A DNA stretch of 64,000 nucleotides from Orychophragmus violaceus (GCA_030180135.1 CM058233.1:56440500-56504499); one strand, 5' to 3'. Shown: positions 1 through 11,289, counted from the first letter of the stretch. Program-made: numbers and translations. Notes: a model not told the origin generated them from the letters alone.

Positions 1-112
1 TAATTTCAAAAACCAAGTAGGAAAGGCTCCTACAAGTGGAGATCTCTACGGCTCATGCAGAAACCATTGCTTCATCCAGACACGCAGTTCCACTTGTCCT
101 TTCTTCAACGTT

Positions 113-1027
113 CTACTGTCGCTTAGGTCCTGCATATTTCAAAAATATCAGTACCACAACAAGTATCCAATACTTATGTAGAACTTGAATTAATAACACA
201 ATACCTGAAGAAGAAGTACCATACATCTTCTCCATCTCTTGTGAATCTTCCAAGAATTTAATGCAATCTCTCTTCCAATGCCCTGACTTATCGCAATAGA
301 AGCACTTCTTAACACCAGATGGGCTTGACTTGGGCTTAACAGATGACACATGCTTATCCTGATTCCAAATCTGGATGGCCCTGTCTCTACCCTTGCCAAA
401 ACAAGATTTCTCAAATCTTTTACCCTTTATGATGTCCTGCTCTGCTGCTTTGATCATGCTATGCAGCTCAGTCAACGTCTTTGTCAAGCCTTCCTTAATA
501 TAGTTCTTAACGAACTTGTCATAGCTAGACGGCAGTGACTGCAGAATGATGTCAGTGGCCAACTCTAAGCTGACAGGACATTCCATTTTCCCCAGGTTAT
601 CAATGTAACCCATCAGTTTAATGACATGAGGACTTACTGGAGCATCCTCTGGTAGCTTGCACCCAGTGAGAGACTTCACCATCTGGAATCTCTCAACTCG
701 TGCCAGATCTTGAAACTTCAGTTTCAGGCTGGTGATCATCTCTATTGGCGACTCCATGTTCTCGTATTGACTCTTCAAGTCCGAGTTCATGGTAGCCAAC
801 ATCAGACCACACACATCTACCACATCAATATAATGCTTATTCCAAGCATCATATACTGCATGCGAGGCGTTGGTCCCAAGCTTCTCGGGGAGAGGTTTCT
901 CAAGAACATAGTCTTTACTCTCCTGCTTGAGAACAATTCTCAAATTTCGATACCAATCCAGGAAGTTGGATCCATTTAACTTGTCCTTCTCAAGGACGGA
1001 TCGCAACGAGAAAGTAGTTTTAGACAT
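113..1027 (-). CDS. Copia gag (capsid/nucleocapsid) with CCHC zinc knuckle
   Basis: The 304-residue reading frame encodes a Copia-type gag. The N-terminal half matches the UBN2/DUF4219-like capsid region of plant Copia elements, with motifs TFSLRSVLEKDKL and DWYRNLR and many charged helices. A zinc knuckle CFYCDKSGHWKRDC (C-x2-C-x4-H-x4-C) lies near residue 242 and would bind element RNA in cytoplasmic virus-like particles. The start is the ATG at 1027, the same start as the second copy at 18712. About 30 residues after the knuckle the frame leaves the expected protease sequence and ends. The protease DTG region survives only as an out-of-frame remnant in 1-180, with the conserved Gly replaced by Cys. 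The gag itself looks intact. Confidence 0.85.
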   Translation of the reverse strand: MSKTTFSLRSVLEKDKLNGSNFLDWYRNLRIVLKQESKDYVLEKPLPEKLGTNASHAVYDAWNKHYIDVVDVCGLMLATMNSDLKSQYENMESPIEMITSLKLKFQDLARVERFQMVKSLTGCKLPEDAPVSPHVIKLMGYIDNLGKMECPVSLELATDIILQSLPSSYDKFVKNYIKEGLTKTLTELHSMIKAAEQDIIKGKRFEKSCFGKGRDRAIQIWNQDKHVSSVKPKSSPSGVKKCFYCDKSGHWKRDCIKFLEDSQEMEKMYGTSSSGIVLLIQVLHKYWILVVVLIFLKYAGPKRQ

Positions 1028-2840
1028 AGGCTGAAACCTAAGAAAAGAAAAGTTTTAGTTATGAAGTTCATGAAATGAGAAATCTTATCTAATAAGAAAA
1101 CTCGCATTATATTCAAAAAATGTTTCCTCTATGAATATAATGATCCAAGACCCATACTTCACCAAATATGGGTGGACGACTCGCCATCACCCAAACTTCA
1201 GTTATCTAGGTAAGCAAATCATTGCTAATTGTACCCAGTACAACTCTTGGTCGCAGATAAGACAATCCATGTCTCATCCACTCTGACGTCTCTGGGCCCA
1301 GAACTTCTGATAGCCCAGTCAAGTAAACCAATCTTTTCAGTCTTGTGATCATTGACAGTCGCACTGCAAGTCTATCAATGATCACCTGCCTTACTCATGT
1401 AATTGTGGATACCAAGGACTCCAAGACTATCCAACAACGAAACGAGTCTTGACAGTAGACAAGATTGGGCAAGACATCAAGGTCACTTGATATTTAGTTG
1501 AGGAAACGGAACTCTAAAAGGTTAGTAAATCAATCTCTTAGGTCATGTAATTGTTGATGTCAAGCACTGCAAGTCCATCAACACGATTACCTGCCTTACT
1601 CATGTAATTGTGGACACCAAGCTCTTGGCAAGAGTATCACAACAACGAAATGAGTCTTGACAGTTGACCATATTGAAAACTAAGCTTTGATCTAATACAC
1701 ATCCAATGTGTATCCAAATAGATTTAGAACATTTTTAACTTCTAATTTTAATTGAGTTTTAATTGTTCTAATAGAATAGGTTTAAGTCGAGTTTGGTTTT
1801 GCAAATTTAAGGCTCAATAACCAGAATTGTGAGCACTGTGTCGATCGACTATTCAAGTCTGAGTTCATGGAAGCCAACATCAGACCACGCACATCTACCA
1901 CATCAGTATAATGCTTATTCCAAGCATTATACACTGCATGCGAGCGATTGGTCCCAAGCTTTTCTGGAAGAGCCTTTTCAAGGACATAGTCCTTGCTCTC
2001 CTGCTTGAGAATGAATCTTAGATTCTGATACCAATCCAGGAAGTTGGATCCATTTAACTTGTCCTTCTCAAGGACGGATCGCAACGAGAAAGTAGTCATA
2101 GACATAAGCTGAAAACCAAGAAAAAACAAAGATTTAGTTATGCATATGATGAGAAATCTTATCAAATAAGAAAACTCGCATTATATTCAAACAATGTTTC
2201 CTCTATGAATATAATAATCCAATATCCATACATCATTAAAATCTGAGTGGACGACTCGCCATCACCCAGAGTTTAGCAATCTAGGTAAGCAAACCATTGC
2301 TAATTGTACTCAGTACAACTCTTGGTCGTAGATAAGACAATCCATGTCTCATCTACTCTGATGTCTCTGGGCCCAGAACTTCTGATAGCCCAGTCAAGTA
2401 AACCAATCTCTTATGCCTTGTGATCATTGACAGTCGCACTTGCAAGTCTATCAATGATCACCTGCCTTACTCATGTAGCAGTGGATACCAAGGACTCCAA
2501 GACTATCCAACATACGAAACAAGTCTTGACAGTGACAAGATTGGGCAAGACATCAAGGTCACTTGATATTTAGTTGAGGAAACTAAACCCAAAAGTTTAG
2601 CAAATCAATCTCTTAGGTCACGTAATTGTTGATGTTTAGCACTGCAAGTCCATCAACATTACTACCTGCCTTACTCACGTAATTGTGGACACCAAGCTCT
2701 TGGCTAGACCATCACACAACGAAACGAGTCTTGACAATTGACCACATTGAAGCTAATCTTTGATCAATGTCTAAGTCTAGTTTGATTTCTGCAAATTCAA
2801 GGTTCAATAACCAGAATTTCGAATACTGTGTCGATCGACG
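772..2840 (-). repeat. Tandem duplication of gag start plus leader
   Basis: Two direct copies, roughly 772-1849 and 1850-2840, each contain the first ~95 codons of gag and ~700 bp of leader. They differ by substitutions and by short indels in the leader. The copies meet at 1837-1850, exactly at a TGTGTCGATCGAC palindrome. Only the inner copy is connected to a full gag. The complete relative at 16631-23522 has a single copy, so the duplication is specific to this element or its sublineage. Confidence 0.8.
1782..2105 (-). pseudogene. Partial duplicated gag N-terminus
   Basis: On the minus strand from the ATG at 2105 the frame reads MSMTTFSLRSVLEKDKL and follows gag to the MNSDL motif. It then runs into leader sequence across a palindrome (TCGATCGACACAG) and ends about 30 residues later. 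It lacks most of the capsid region and the zinc knuckle. It is a by-product of the tandem duplication and not a separate gene. Confidence 0.8.
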
Positions 2841-3600
2841 CAGACTCTGTCTGTCGATCGACACCACCAAACAAAACCGGACTTCAATAACCGGTTAATA
2901 CAATTAACCCGGTTCATCGAACCGGTCATGTCGATCGACACAACCCATGTGTGACGGTCGACATAGACCTAAACCGAAGATAGTTTTGATAACCGGTCCA
3001 ATCCAATTGAACCGACTTATCTGATCAAACTGATCTTAACCAATCGGTTTATACTAATTGGGATGATCAGTTCAATCCAATTGAACCAATTCATCCAATT
3101 TAAACCGTTTAAACCAGTTTCAACTGATTGCGATAACCAGTCCAATTCAATTGAACCGACTTATCCAATCAAACTGATTTATCCCATCGGTTCATGCTAA
3201 TTGAGATGATCAGTTCAATCCAATTGAACTAATTCATCCAATTTAAACCGATCTATTCGGACTTAACCAAGCATGATAACCGGTCCAATCCAATTGAACC
3301 GATTAACCATTCGCTCGGCCTGTGTCGATCGACACTCAACCTGTGTCGATCGACGCAGTAGGCTTTTAGGTTTTCTACGAGAAAAACCCTAGCCGCCGAA
3401 TTTTGTCCTGTGTCGACCGACACTCAAACTGTGTCGATCGACACTCGACCGAGTTTGCTCTGTGTCGACCGACACACCCAGTGTGTCGATCGACACAGAA
3501 GGCTTTCGGTTTTTCTTCGCGAAAAACCCTAGCCGCCGAATCTGTCGATTTCGCCACCTTGTGTCGACCGACACACCTCGTGTGTCGATCGACACAGTGC
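2825..3600 (-). repeat. Palindrome-rich and ACCGGTT-rich retrotransposon leader
   Basis: Two repeat types fill this leader. Between about 2870 and 3310 there are many imperfect copies of ACCGGTT and of CCAATTGAACC-like strings. At 2825-2865, 2928-2966, 3319-3358, 3408-3497 and 3560-3596 there are copies of the palindrome TGTGTCGATCGACACA or close variants such as TGTGTCGACCGACACA. Perfect 16-mers are at 3482-3497 and 3581-3596. The short open frames here (spelling SIDT, CVDRH and similar in different frames) are shadows of the repeat. Confidence 0.85.
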
Positions 3601-3720
3601 GAAAACACAGTTTCGCAGATCGATCAAATCGATCTCACCTGTTCTAATTCAAACAACCTAGTTTGCGAATCTAAATCATCAAATTCGATTAACAGGTGCG
3701 ATTCAATGATAAAACCCTAA

Positions 3721-3733
3721 GGCTCTGATACCA
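3721..3733 (-). promoter_or_regulatory. Primer binding site (initiator tRNA-Met)
   Basis: The minus strand reads TGGTATCAGAGCC one base after the LTR end. This is the usual plant Copia primer site, complementary to the 3' end of initiator tRNA-Met. Confidence 0.9.
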
Positions 3734-3734
3734 C

Positions 3735-4468
3735 TGATGGGAATCCAAGCCAATTCTAACAGATTCAGAATTCTCGCGAGTTCCCGATAGCCTAGGATCT
3801 AGGATCTAGTTAATTGAATCAAGGATCTGATCTATGTTTACCTGGAGATTTGGCAGCGGAAGATGTCAGATAAACGAGATCTGTAGCGCCCCAATCGTTG
3901 CGCCTCTATCGTAGTCCACACGCACACAAGCTGGAATCCGCCGGGATGCTAGTACCGGTGCTCGGATCTCCCTGGGACTGAGTTCTTTTGAGGTTTCTGT
4001 GTTTTCTCTCTGAGAAAACACTCTAGGCGACGCATCATGAACTCTCCTTAGGTCGAGATATAAAACGTGTTTATATACTGACCTCGAGGTGAACCGAAAC
4101 ATCAGTTTCGGTTTTGCCATTGTGTCGACCGACACACTTATTGGTGTCGATCGACACACGTCCTGTATCGACCGACGCACCCAATGGTGTCGATCGATAC
4201 ACCTCTTTGAAACTTATATTCGATGTGTATCCAATACACATCGACCAGACCATATGTCAATGATCAATCCCATACGAAGTATGTCCAACTTGCTTAGGTG
4301 TGTGACCCTGTAGGTTCACACGATACTGGAAATGAGTTACAACTCATTTGTCATAATTGGTTTCTAGCAAAACATTATGATTACCCAGTATCACATGAAT
4401 TGTCCGATCTCGACAATACAACTATCTTTAGAGTTAGTACAATATGATTTCAGGACATAATCCCAACA
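3735..4468 (-). repeat. LTR of the minus-strand Copia element (its 5' LTR)
   Basis: 734 bp, starting TG and ending CA on the minus strand, homologous to the LTRs at 16631-17367, 22808-23522 and 6035-6737. It contains four palindrome-type motifs at 4120-4203, a TATATAAAC TATA-like site on the minus strand near 4070, and the CTAGATCCTAGG-type sequence near its end. Confidence 0.9.
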
Positions 4469-5200
4469 TTATGAGACTTGGGTCGGAAGTCATTTTCATC
4501 AAAGGACATGGGAGAAGCCGCGTGAGTTCTTGGAATAAGGATCCATTGAGATGGATAGGGAAGGCTAATTGGATCGTGTTAGAATCCTTATGTAGATAAG
4601 GCTTTGGACAGTTCCAATATGCATGATTCCAAGAGTGGCTTCACACCAAAGGTCTTATGGCAATAATCTTAGCAAGATGAAGTGTCTTGGACACTGGCTG
4701 AGCTAGGAACAATCTTAGCAAGATGAAGTGTTTTGAACACTGGCTGAGCTAGTATGTATGAGTGAGATTCCTTATGCTTCTGCAATAGAATCCACCATGA
4801 ATGTCATATTTTGCGCTCGTCTAGATGCAGCTTACGCATAAAGCATGACGAGAAGATACCAATATGTTCCTGTAAAAGTCACTGGATAGTTGTAAAGAAT
4901 ATCCCAAGTGTTTGAAGAACCCTAAGGAAAGGTTCTTGTACAACTGAGAAAGTGACGAATCTGTTATGAGTAGTTAAACAGACAAAGACGATTCCCGGTT
5001 CCCACCTGGTTATGTCTCTTTGTCTGAATAACGGTACTATCTGTTGGAAGGGCTCCAAGCAGAGAACCGTAGAATAGTGCTTTTATCTGAATGGCGGTAT
5101 GGTTTTTTGGAATTGTTTCAAGCAAAAACACCGCAGTCTCTCCCACAACCTAAGCACGAGATTTATTATGTTGCTGTAGGTATTAGATATCTGAAGAGAC
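4469..5200 (+). pseudogene. Decayed Copia RT/RNase H remnant
   Basis: Compared with the better preserved Copia pol at 29360-31261, this stretch keeps traces of the end of RT and of RNase H (equivalents of the SVMYA, SRYQ and WRSSKQDT regions). It has many frameshifts and lost segments. An RNase H piece of about 60 bp is present twice in tandem (about 5030-5070 and 5090-5130). The same double piece occurs at 21800-21920. Confidence 0.75.
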
Positions 5201-6034
5201 GATCTTAATTCTAGTGGGAGTTATTTTAGTTATGTTATAATCTTTACATAGACATGCTATGGCAATGTTAGTGTAAGTTAAAACTGACATCAACATTATT
5301 TGATTATTGGATAATTAAATAATGGTCCCAAAGTGTTTTGTGATCATTTTATAGGTCATCAAGTCGAGGACTTGATCATGAAACCCTATAAGTGTAAGAT
5401 GACATAAAATTATGTTTGTCCCTAGTCGAGGTTGTTGAAGTGGGACACTAACAACCGCGAGAGACTAGCATGTGAGGTGACTGTTGGACTAAGTTTCATG
5501 GAGTCAATGATATGATTATCACAGTCAATCACATAGATATATGTTGGTGAATATATGATCGGACATGACCCGCAAATGAGGACTCCACAGGATAGTTATA
5601 TCAGTGTCATGGGAGGTTCTCATTACGACTATAGAGTATAGTCCTTAGACCTGAGTTCATCATGCTTTCTAGCATATGAATTGGTACGTTTTGACCTTGT
5701 CAAACGCCGTTCCGTAACTGGCGGCTATAACGGCATTGCTTAGGCGTATCATGAAGTATGTGTAGAAACAGGGAGGGAACAAGATGGGATTTGTCCCTCC
5801 CATATAACGGGAGATAAATATCTCAGGGCCCATCGAAGATTTGATACTGAGAAAATGCATGGCCGTGCTCAAACGAGGTGATTGTCAGTCGTTTGTTTTA
5901 TCAGTATTGATCAGGAGTTCGATGAACATGATGTTGGCTTTAATAAGGATGACACAGTATCTTGCCTTATGTCATATCGAGATATAGAGACGAAGGGATT
6001 ATAGGAATAGGTGATTCCAGTACAAGTGGGAGAT

Positions 6035-6737
6035 TATTGGGATTATGTCCTGAAATCACATTGTACTTACTCTGACGATAGTTGTGTGTCGAGATCAGAC
6101 ATGTTGTATGATACTGGGCGGTTGCAATGCTTTGCTAGAAGCCTCTTGCAGTCTGTAAGTTGTAGACTTACTGCCAGTATTATATGATCCTATAGGGTCA
6201 CACACCTAAGCAATCTGGAATCTTATATATGGGAATGATCATCATGGTGGTGATCAAGATGATGTGTATTGGATACATATCAATATCGATTAAAGAGAGG
6301 TGTGTCGATCGACACAGTTGGTGTATCGATCGACACAGGGTCGATTCCGAGACTGATATTTCGGTTTATGACTTAGACCTTTTCGGTTAAAACCCGAAAG
6401 ATGGTTTAGTCATAACAGGTCGTATATATAGGCTTATATGGTCGACCTGAACCCTAAGCCATTCAGTTTTTCTTGATTAGAAAATACAGAAACTCTGTCT
6501 CTATTCAATTCCTAGATCCGGCACTAGCATCCCGGCTTTCCAGGTTGTGTGCGTGTGGACTACGATAGAGGCGAGGCACCTGAATCGCTCTTGATCTCGT
6601 CTTACCATTCATTTCCGCTGCCAGAACAAGGTAAACGCGAGATTCATGATTCAATAACATAAACCCTTAGATCCTAGGCTCGGAATTCAAGACTTAGGGT
6701 TGCCTAATTGGATTTGGAACTGCTAGGAATTCCATCA
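6035..6737 (+). repeat. 3' LTR of the plus-strand Copia fragment
   Basis: 703 bp, preceded by the purine tract AAGTGGGAGAT. The first bases are TATTGGG where the family has TGTTGGG, so the terminal dinucleotide is mutated. A perfect TGTGTCGATCGACACA lies at 6301-6316, with a variant 20 bp further on. A TATA-like GTATATATAGG lies near 6423. It ends in ATTCCATCA. Confidence 0.85.
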
Positions 6738-7293
6738 AAAAGTCTTCAACAAAACTGAACTGAACTTCACAAATCTTGAGTCATTTGAGATGGTTGCCTT
6801 AGTGCAATCAAATCCGGTCCTTGAGATGAGCTTCTTATGTGATTTCCAGATTGAGAAGATACTACAGTTGAAGCCTGCAAAGCCAAAAAGAAATTCAAAA
6901 ACAGATTGTACTTGAAGCGTTTACAAGAACAGTATATAAAGAGCAACGAAAACCTCAAAGTTTATTGTCTTCTTCTTTGGACGGATCTTGCAACTTGTGT
7001 AGTTGTGGCAATAATCGCTCTCTCCTCTAAATCCATAAAATCTTCTCCCTCCATTCCACCAGAATTCGATTCGTATGTTGTTGCACAGAGAATGTTAAGT
7101 TCTGAAAACATGGCTTAAATAAAAATAATAGATTGTGAGTTAAAATTAACTTAAATAAAAAAAAAATTAAAATAAAACACGCAAACTTTTTTACAGCAAT
7201 AAGGTTAGCTAAGTATCTACTAAAAATAACAATACGGTTAGCTAAGAACTAAGTTAGAATTAACTTAAATACAAAATTAAATGATTTAAATTA
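6738..7293. other. Unassigned segment; possible gene fragment on minus strand
   Basis: On the minus strand an exon-like piece from an ATG near 7112 (49 codons, including MEGEDFMDLEERA) precedes a second exon-like piece starting after TTGCAG near 6870 and ending at a stop near 6773 (SSSQGPDLIALRQPSQ). I do not recognise the protein. The segment 7130-7290 is AT-rich and repeats a ~60-bp string found again at 7710-7771, inside the neighbouring Helitron. Confidence 0.3.
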
Positions 7294-7971
7294 TCCATAC
7301 TATTAAAAACAAAGTTTAACTACTAAAAGACGGGTTAAAAATAAATTCATATTTACATGTTAAAACTATACTATTTGAAACAAATTGTTACATATATATA
7401 ATTAAATCGAAAACCTAGCATATCAAATATAACATCATATATTACTAAAATTACATTTTATACAAAGAATATTGATTTTAGCAACTTTTAGAAATGAAAT
7501 AATGGGTTAAAATAAGTTAGATTTAACTTAAATAAAAATTTATCAAATAAAATATAACTTAAGACTGGTTAAAAATATAACTTAAGATGGGTTAAAAAAG
7601 TTAACCGATTTCAATTATCAATTGATTTTAGCAACATTTTAGGTTTTAGCAATGAAATAATAGGTTGAACTAAGTTAAAATTAATTTTTTTTTATAAAAA
7701 AATTATCAAATAAAATACACAAACGTTTTTACAGCAATAATGTTAGCTAAGTATCTACTAAAAATAATAATTAGTCACGAATACTAAAAATATAATAAAA
7801 CAATATCAAGAAGAAAAAATCTCACACTTAGCATCATATCATCATATTTTTCACTTAATATATATTGGATTAAATAGTTATTAAATTTATTTTACAAAAA
7901 CTATAAATTTAAGATAAAAATATTTTTTAAAAATATAAACCCGCGCTTCTTTAGCGCGGATCAAAATCTAG
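7294..7971 (+). mobile_element. Short non-autonomous Helitron
   Basis: The 3' end is typical: a hairpin CCGCGCTTCTTTAGCGCGG (7941-7959) followed by ATCAAAATCTAG, with T as the next base. A candidate 5' end TCCATACTATTAAAAAC follows an A at 7293, giving the expected A-T target. The inside is AT-rich and noncoding. The 3' end is secure. The 5' end is less so, because a ~60-bp string at about 7170-7232 (outside) recurs at 7710-7771 (inside), so the element could start further left or be nested in a relative. Confidence 0.7.
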
Positions 7972-8738
7972 TATGTGCATTAAAAAAAAGTAATGACCGG
8001 AACAAGAAAAACTCATATATCACTTACTCAAAACTCTCTAGAGAAGAAAATAATGTATACATGTTTTCTCCGTAAATCACTGATAAAGCTTTTTTCTTGA
8101 CCGAATTACTTTTTTGTCTAATTAAAAGTTCCTATAGATTGAGGAATTGAGCAAATTCGAAGTTCACTTTCAAATTTTTTTTCTTAGAAACAGAAAGTGT
8201 GAATCGATCTTGCCAAATGGGATGTGGACTAAATCATGCATTATATGCGAACAATGAGTAATCCGAAACTAGGGCCAGAGACAAGGAATGTTGTTGGATC
8301 CTCTACCATTTTTTTTGGCCATCGATTCTAGAGCATCTTAGCATGAATGAATATAAACAAAAACAAGAAGAAGAACAATGACCACATAAAGTGGAAAAAG
8401 TAATGTGAAATCGTAATTATATTCTGATTAAGGAATATATGTGCTAAAGGGTAAATAAAGGATATGATGTCGATGTATATTCTTCTGTAAACAAAAAATT
8501 ACAAGTACAACAAATTATTTAAGAGAACTTTTGGTCTATACAGACGAAATGGTTAACAATATTAACTGTTTTTAGAGAAATACGAGATTGCATTTGAGGA
8601 GAAGAGAATACGTAAACTTAATTTGTTACATGTGTGGAAAATAGTTGGAAGTCCTCTTACTCCAAAGCAAAGGAAACAGCTGGAATGCACCAATTCAGGG
8701 CCACCTATTATATTGACGTTTCCCCTAATTTGTTATTA
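7972..8738. other. Intergenic AT-rich DNA, nothing recognised
   Basis: No coding, RNA gene or transposon signature was seen. This is one of the few stretches that may be ancestral single-copy DNA. Confidence 0.5.
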
Positions 8739-8770
8739 CTAGTGAGCTTTACTACCCGCGCACGCGCGGG

Positions 8771-8930
8771 ACTTGGTTGTGGTAGTGATTGTTTGAATTT
8801 TATTTGGGTATTTGGTGAATGTAATGGACTTTTGTGTGGGGGCTTGGTTGTAGTAGTGGTTGATTGAGTTTTATTTGGGTACTTGGCGAATGTAATGGTG
8901 GACTGCGTCTTAGAGTTTCTTTCGGTTGTG
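8771..8930. repeat. Imperfect direct repeat near Helitron 3' end
   Basis: Two copies of about 55 bp, beginning near 8772 (TTGGTTGTGGTAGTG) and 8843 (TTGGTTGTAGTAGTG), both run through TTTTATTTGGGTA and GAATGTAATGG. Confidence 0.7.
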
Positions 8931-9601
8931 TCCACTCTAGAGAATGAGTTTGCCTCGTCAATGCCCATGTTGCATGAGTTTGGATAGTTTAAGTGTTGGT
9001 GAACAGGCTAAATGGTTTAACAAAAACATTATGATATGGATTTTAGAAAAAAGAAAAAAAAGTCAAATATGACCTAGAAACGGATTTTGCATCCGCGAGT
9101 CTATAACCTAGAAAAATATATTTTACTGTTATAAAACAAAATTATATCGAAAGAGAACAAAATAAAAAGCTCGAAGGAAAGAAATGTCATAATTACTTCA
9201 TCTCCATGAGAACAAACTGCAAGCACGCTTGTAAGATACATTGTTTAGCTCCATTACTAACCAATATCTGATCCGGCGCATAAGTCAATCCATTTTCCTC
9301 TAAGGAAACCGAACACAAACATTCCACTTCATTTTTCGTCATAATCGAACATCAAAGCAAAAGTGTTTATCTTTTCACCTTTTAACTTCCGACATATTGT
9401 TTCTCTAAGTTCAGTAATACATGCATTTGTCTATATTTTATCAGCATCATGCTTTTCATTTTTTTTGGGATTATGTGCATACTTTTACCATTATGATATG
9501 GTCTCTCATAAGCTTCAAGACAGCATCAACATTTGGACTCTTCTTATAGTCTCTCTTCCATATACTGTATTTACCGAGACCTGAGTTTTCGAAGCTCATT
9601 T

Positions 9602-9706
9602 ACTTGTCAATGGCTGCTTCTTGCATCTGCTCATCAGTTTCCTTATCTAGTTGGATCAGCTCCAGAGTCTGTTGCCTCTCCTTTCCTGACGTAAACTCTG
9701 ATATCT
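9602..9706 (-). pseudogene. Unidentified terminal exon-like fragment in Helitron
   Basis: After an acceptor-like TTTGTAG the minus strand is open for 34 codons (including KERQQTLELIQLDKETDEQ) and ends at TAA. The acidic, glutamine-rich peptide looks like the end of a real protein. I cannot name it. It may be a third captured fragment or a distal exon of unknown source. Confidence 0.35.
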
Positions 9707-10043
9707 ACAAAGCACCAAATTATAAAGAACACATAAATTAACACTTCAATTCCAGTGTTTCCATAAATTTCTTCACTTTTAGAATTAGATTGAACCTAAC
9801 AGACCGTAGCCTAATTCCTGGTGAGTCGCTTGATATTCTCATGGACTCTCATTTTCGCATGAGAATATCAAAATAACAGATACATTTCATCTCACATGCA
9901 CATAAGATCTCTCTCTCACAGTTCCTTAATGGATACAAAATAACACATGCATTTCATCTCGCATGCTCATCGGGTCACACATACTTCAACAGATTACTGG
10001 AATATTTTAGAAAGTGGATAAAAATGTCAGAATAGTTACATAC

Positions 10044-11207
10044 TTGTGTGAGAGAGTATGTCACACCCGGACTTCCAAATAGCTCAACTCTCCTGATAGC
10101 CTGCAAAGATAATGCAAAGTATGAAATAAGCCAAAATTAAAACGCATAGCATAAATAAGCAAAAGGATGACTTACCTTATCGCAGACCAAATTCATATGT
10201 TCTAGCTCACCGGGATCGAAGGATTTTCCACCATGAGCCTTCTTCAGCAAGAATATACTATACCGGGACTAAAAAAATACATATTCACTTGATAAAAGAG
10301 TCTCTTTCAAAGAGAATCCATTCACATACCTCATGCCACTTAATTAGATGAGCATATTCAATGCAATGAGCTGCATTCCTGGGGGTTTCTGCAAGAGTGC
10401 ACAAAGGAAATTTCACTTGAGTTGGGAAAAGCGAAATTGTGCACTCAAAACGGTGTGCAACTCCAGGCACAATAACTCTAGCATGACCCTTGAAACCTTC
10501 GGTTTCCCCATCTAGCATCAGTTTGATTGTTTCTCTTTTTGGGGCATCATCTTCATCATATTCTATATTTGACAAACACATGATCAAAGAGGGGAAAAAA
10601 CACAAAGGCAGTGAACTTAAAACCCGAGACATAAAGAGTAATACAAATTTTTATACTAAGAAACCCACAAGCTACCCATTGATGTATCTCCGAGCTTCGA
10701 TTGAATCAAGACCAAGGGAAATAATACTAAAATGGTTTTAAAATTCAAGCTCTTGTCTTCTATACGTGAGAAATGCGGTAAAATATCCACTCCGCTCGAT
10801 CTCTCCATGACACGCCTTGCTGCTACCTCTGCCTTAGGCTTGCCTACATCCTCAAGACTAATTCACGACACAAACCAAATGAGTCAAACAACTGTACAAC
10901 TATCAATTCTTACAGAGATAGCTATCAATTTCTATAAATCTTAATGAGAATACTACACACAAAGAGGCACAAAGAGCATGACATACGAGATCAAAAAAAT
11001 TTTGATTATGAGGGTTTTTATTCCTTTCCAATGGGAACAGATTCAAATGTAAGAGGATCGCGGAAGCCATAGATAAAACGATAAGAGGAGAAAATACCTG
11101 AAGAGGAACTAGCGATTGAGATTGGTGACCTCGATGCGGACCATGTCAGTTACATCCAGATTACGAAAACACGAAAGAGCCAAGTCCTTAAGGAGTATGT
11201 CGTTTCT
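10044..11207 (-). pseudogene. ECR1: Captured fragment of ECR1 (RUB/NEDD8-activating E1, UBA3-like)
   Basis: Five exon pieces with intact-looking intron borders are recognisable on the minus strand. They are 11207-11100 (LLKDLALSCFRNLDV, VTNLNR), about 10856-10672 (DVGKPKAEVAARRVMER, LGLDSIEARRYING), about 10571-10330 (DDAPKRETIKLMLDG, FPLCTLAETPRNAAHCIEYA), 10270-10176 (GGKSFDPGELEHM) and 10100-10044 (AIRRVELFGSPGVTYSL). They follow the order of the catalytic subunit of the RUB1/NEDD8-activating enzyme, which adenylates RUB and transfers it to its E2. The N-terminal nucleotide-binding loop exon and the C-terminal half are absent. In-frame stops occur at the NLNR and YING motifs. A Cys of the zinc-binding CxxC is Arg (RFECTI). 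Retained introns show DNA-level capture. It is not a functional gene. Confidence 0.85.
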
Positions 11208-11289
11208 CAGCTGTATAAGCAGAATTCAGCTCAGAAAATCATAAACGATACAAAATTAATCTAAAATCTCAAAGAGAAGCTATCGAAAT

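Larger units (their letters stand above)
1..4468 (-). mobile_element. Copia-type gag-only LTR retrotransposon, minus strand, truncated by window edge
   Basis: Read on the minus strand the order is LTR (4468-3735), primer binding site, long leader, a partial second gag start, leader again, gag, then the first bases of a decayed protease. The LTR begins TGTTGGGATTATGTCC, as in the complete relative at 16631-23522, and that relative repeats this leader and gag almost base for base in the opposite orientation. The 3' half and 3' LTR lie outside the window, so the TSD cannot be checked. On the right the element abuts plus-strand RT/RNase H remnants of its own family, so it probably inserted into an older copy. 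Confidence 0.85.
4469..6737 (+). mobile_element. 3' half of a plus-strand copy of the same gag-only Copia family
   Basis: It begins abruptly at the LTR edge of the minus-strand element with a decayed RT/RNase H segment (TTATGAGACTTGGGTCGG), continues through a 3' untranslated region and a purine tract (AAGTGGGAGAT), and ends with an LTR at 6035-6737. The sequence parallels 21298-23522 throughout. The 5' half is missing or lies left of the window beyond the inserted minus-strand element. Confidence 0.85.

Noticed and set aside
3400..3600. Regularly spaced palindromes resembling a CRISPR array
   Set aside because: Spacing is irregular, the 'spacers' are related to each other, the context is a plant LTR element, and the genome is eukaryotic.
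3375..3720. Several short overlapping ORFs on both strands with SIDT, CVDRH and CRPTH repeats
   Set aside because: They are readings of the palindrome array in a retrotransposon leader; all frames stay open because the repeat lacks stops.
10285..10632. 115-codon ORF as a real gene
   Set aside because: Only its middle matches ECR1; both ends read into introns, and neighbouring exons carry stops. It is a captured fragment.
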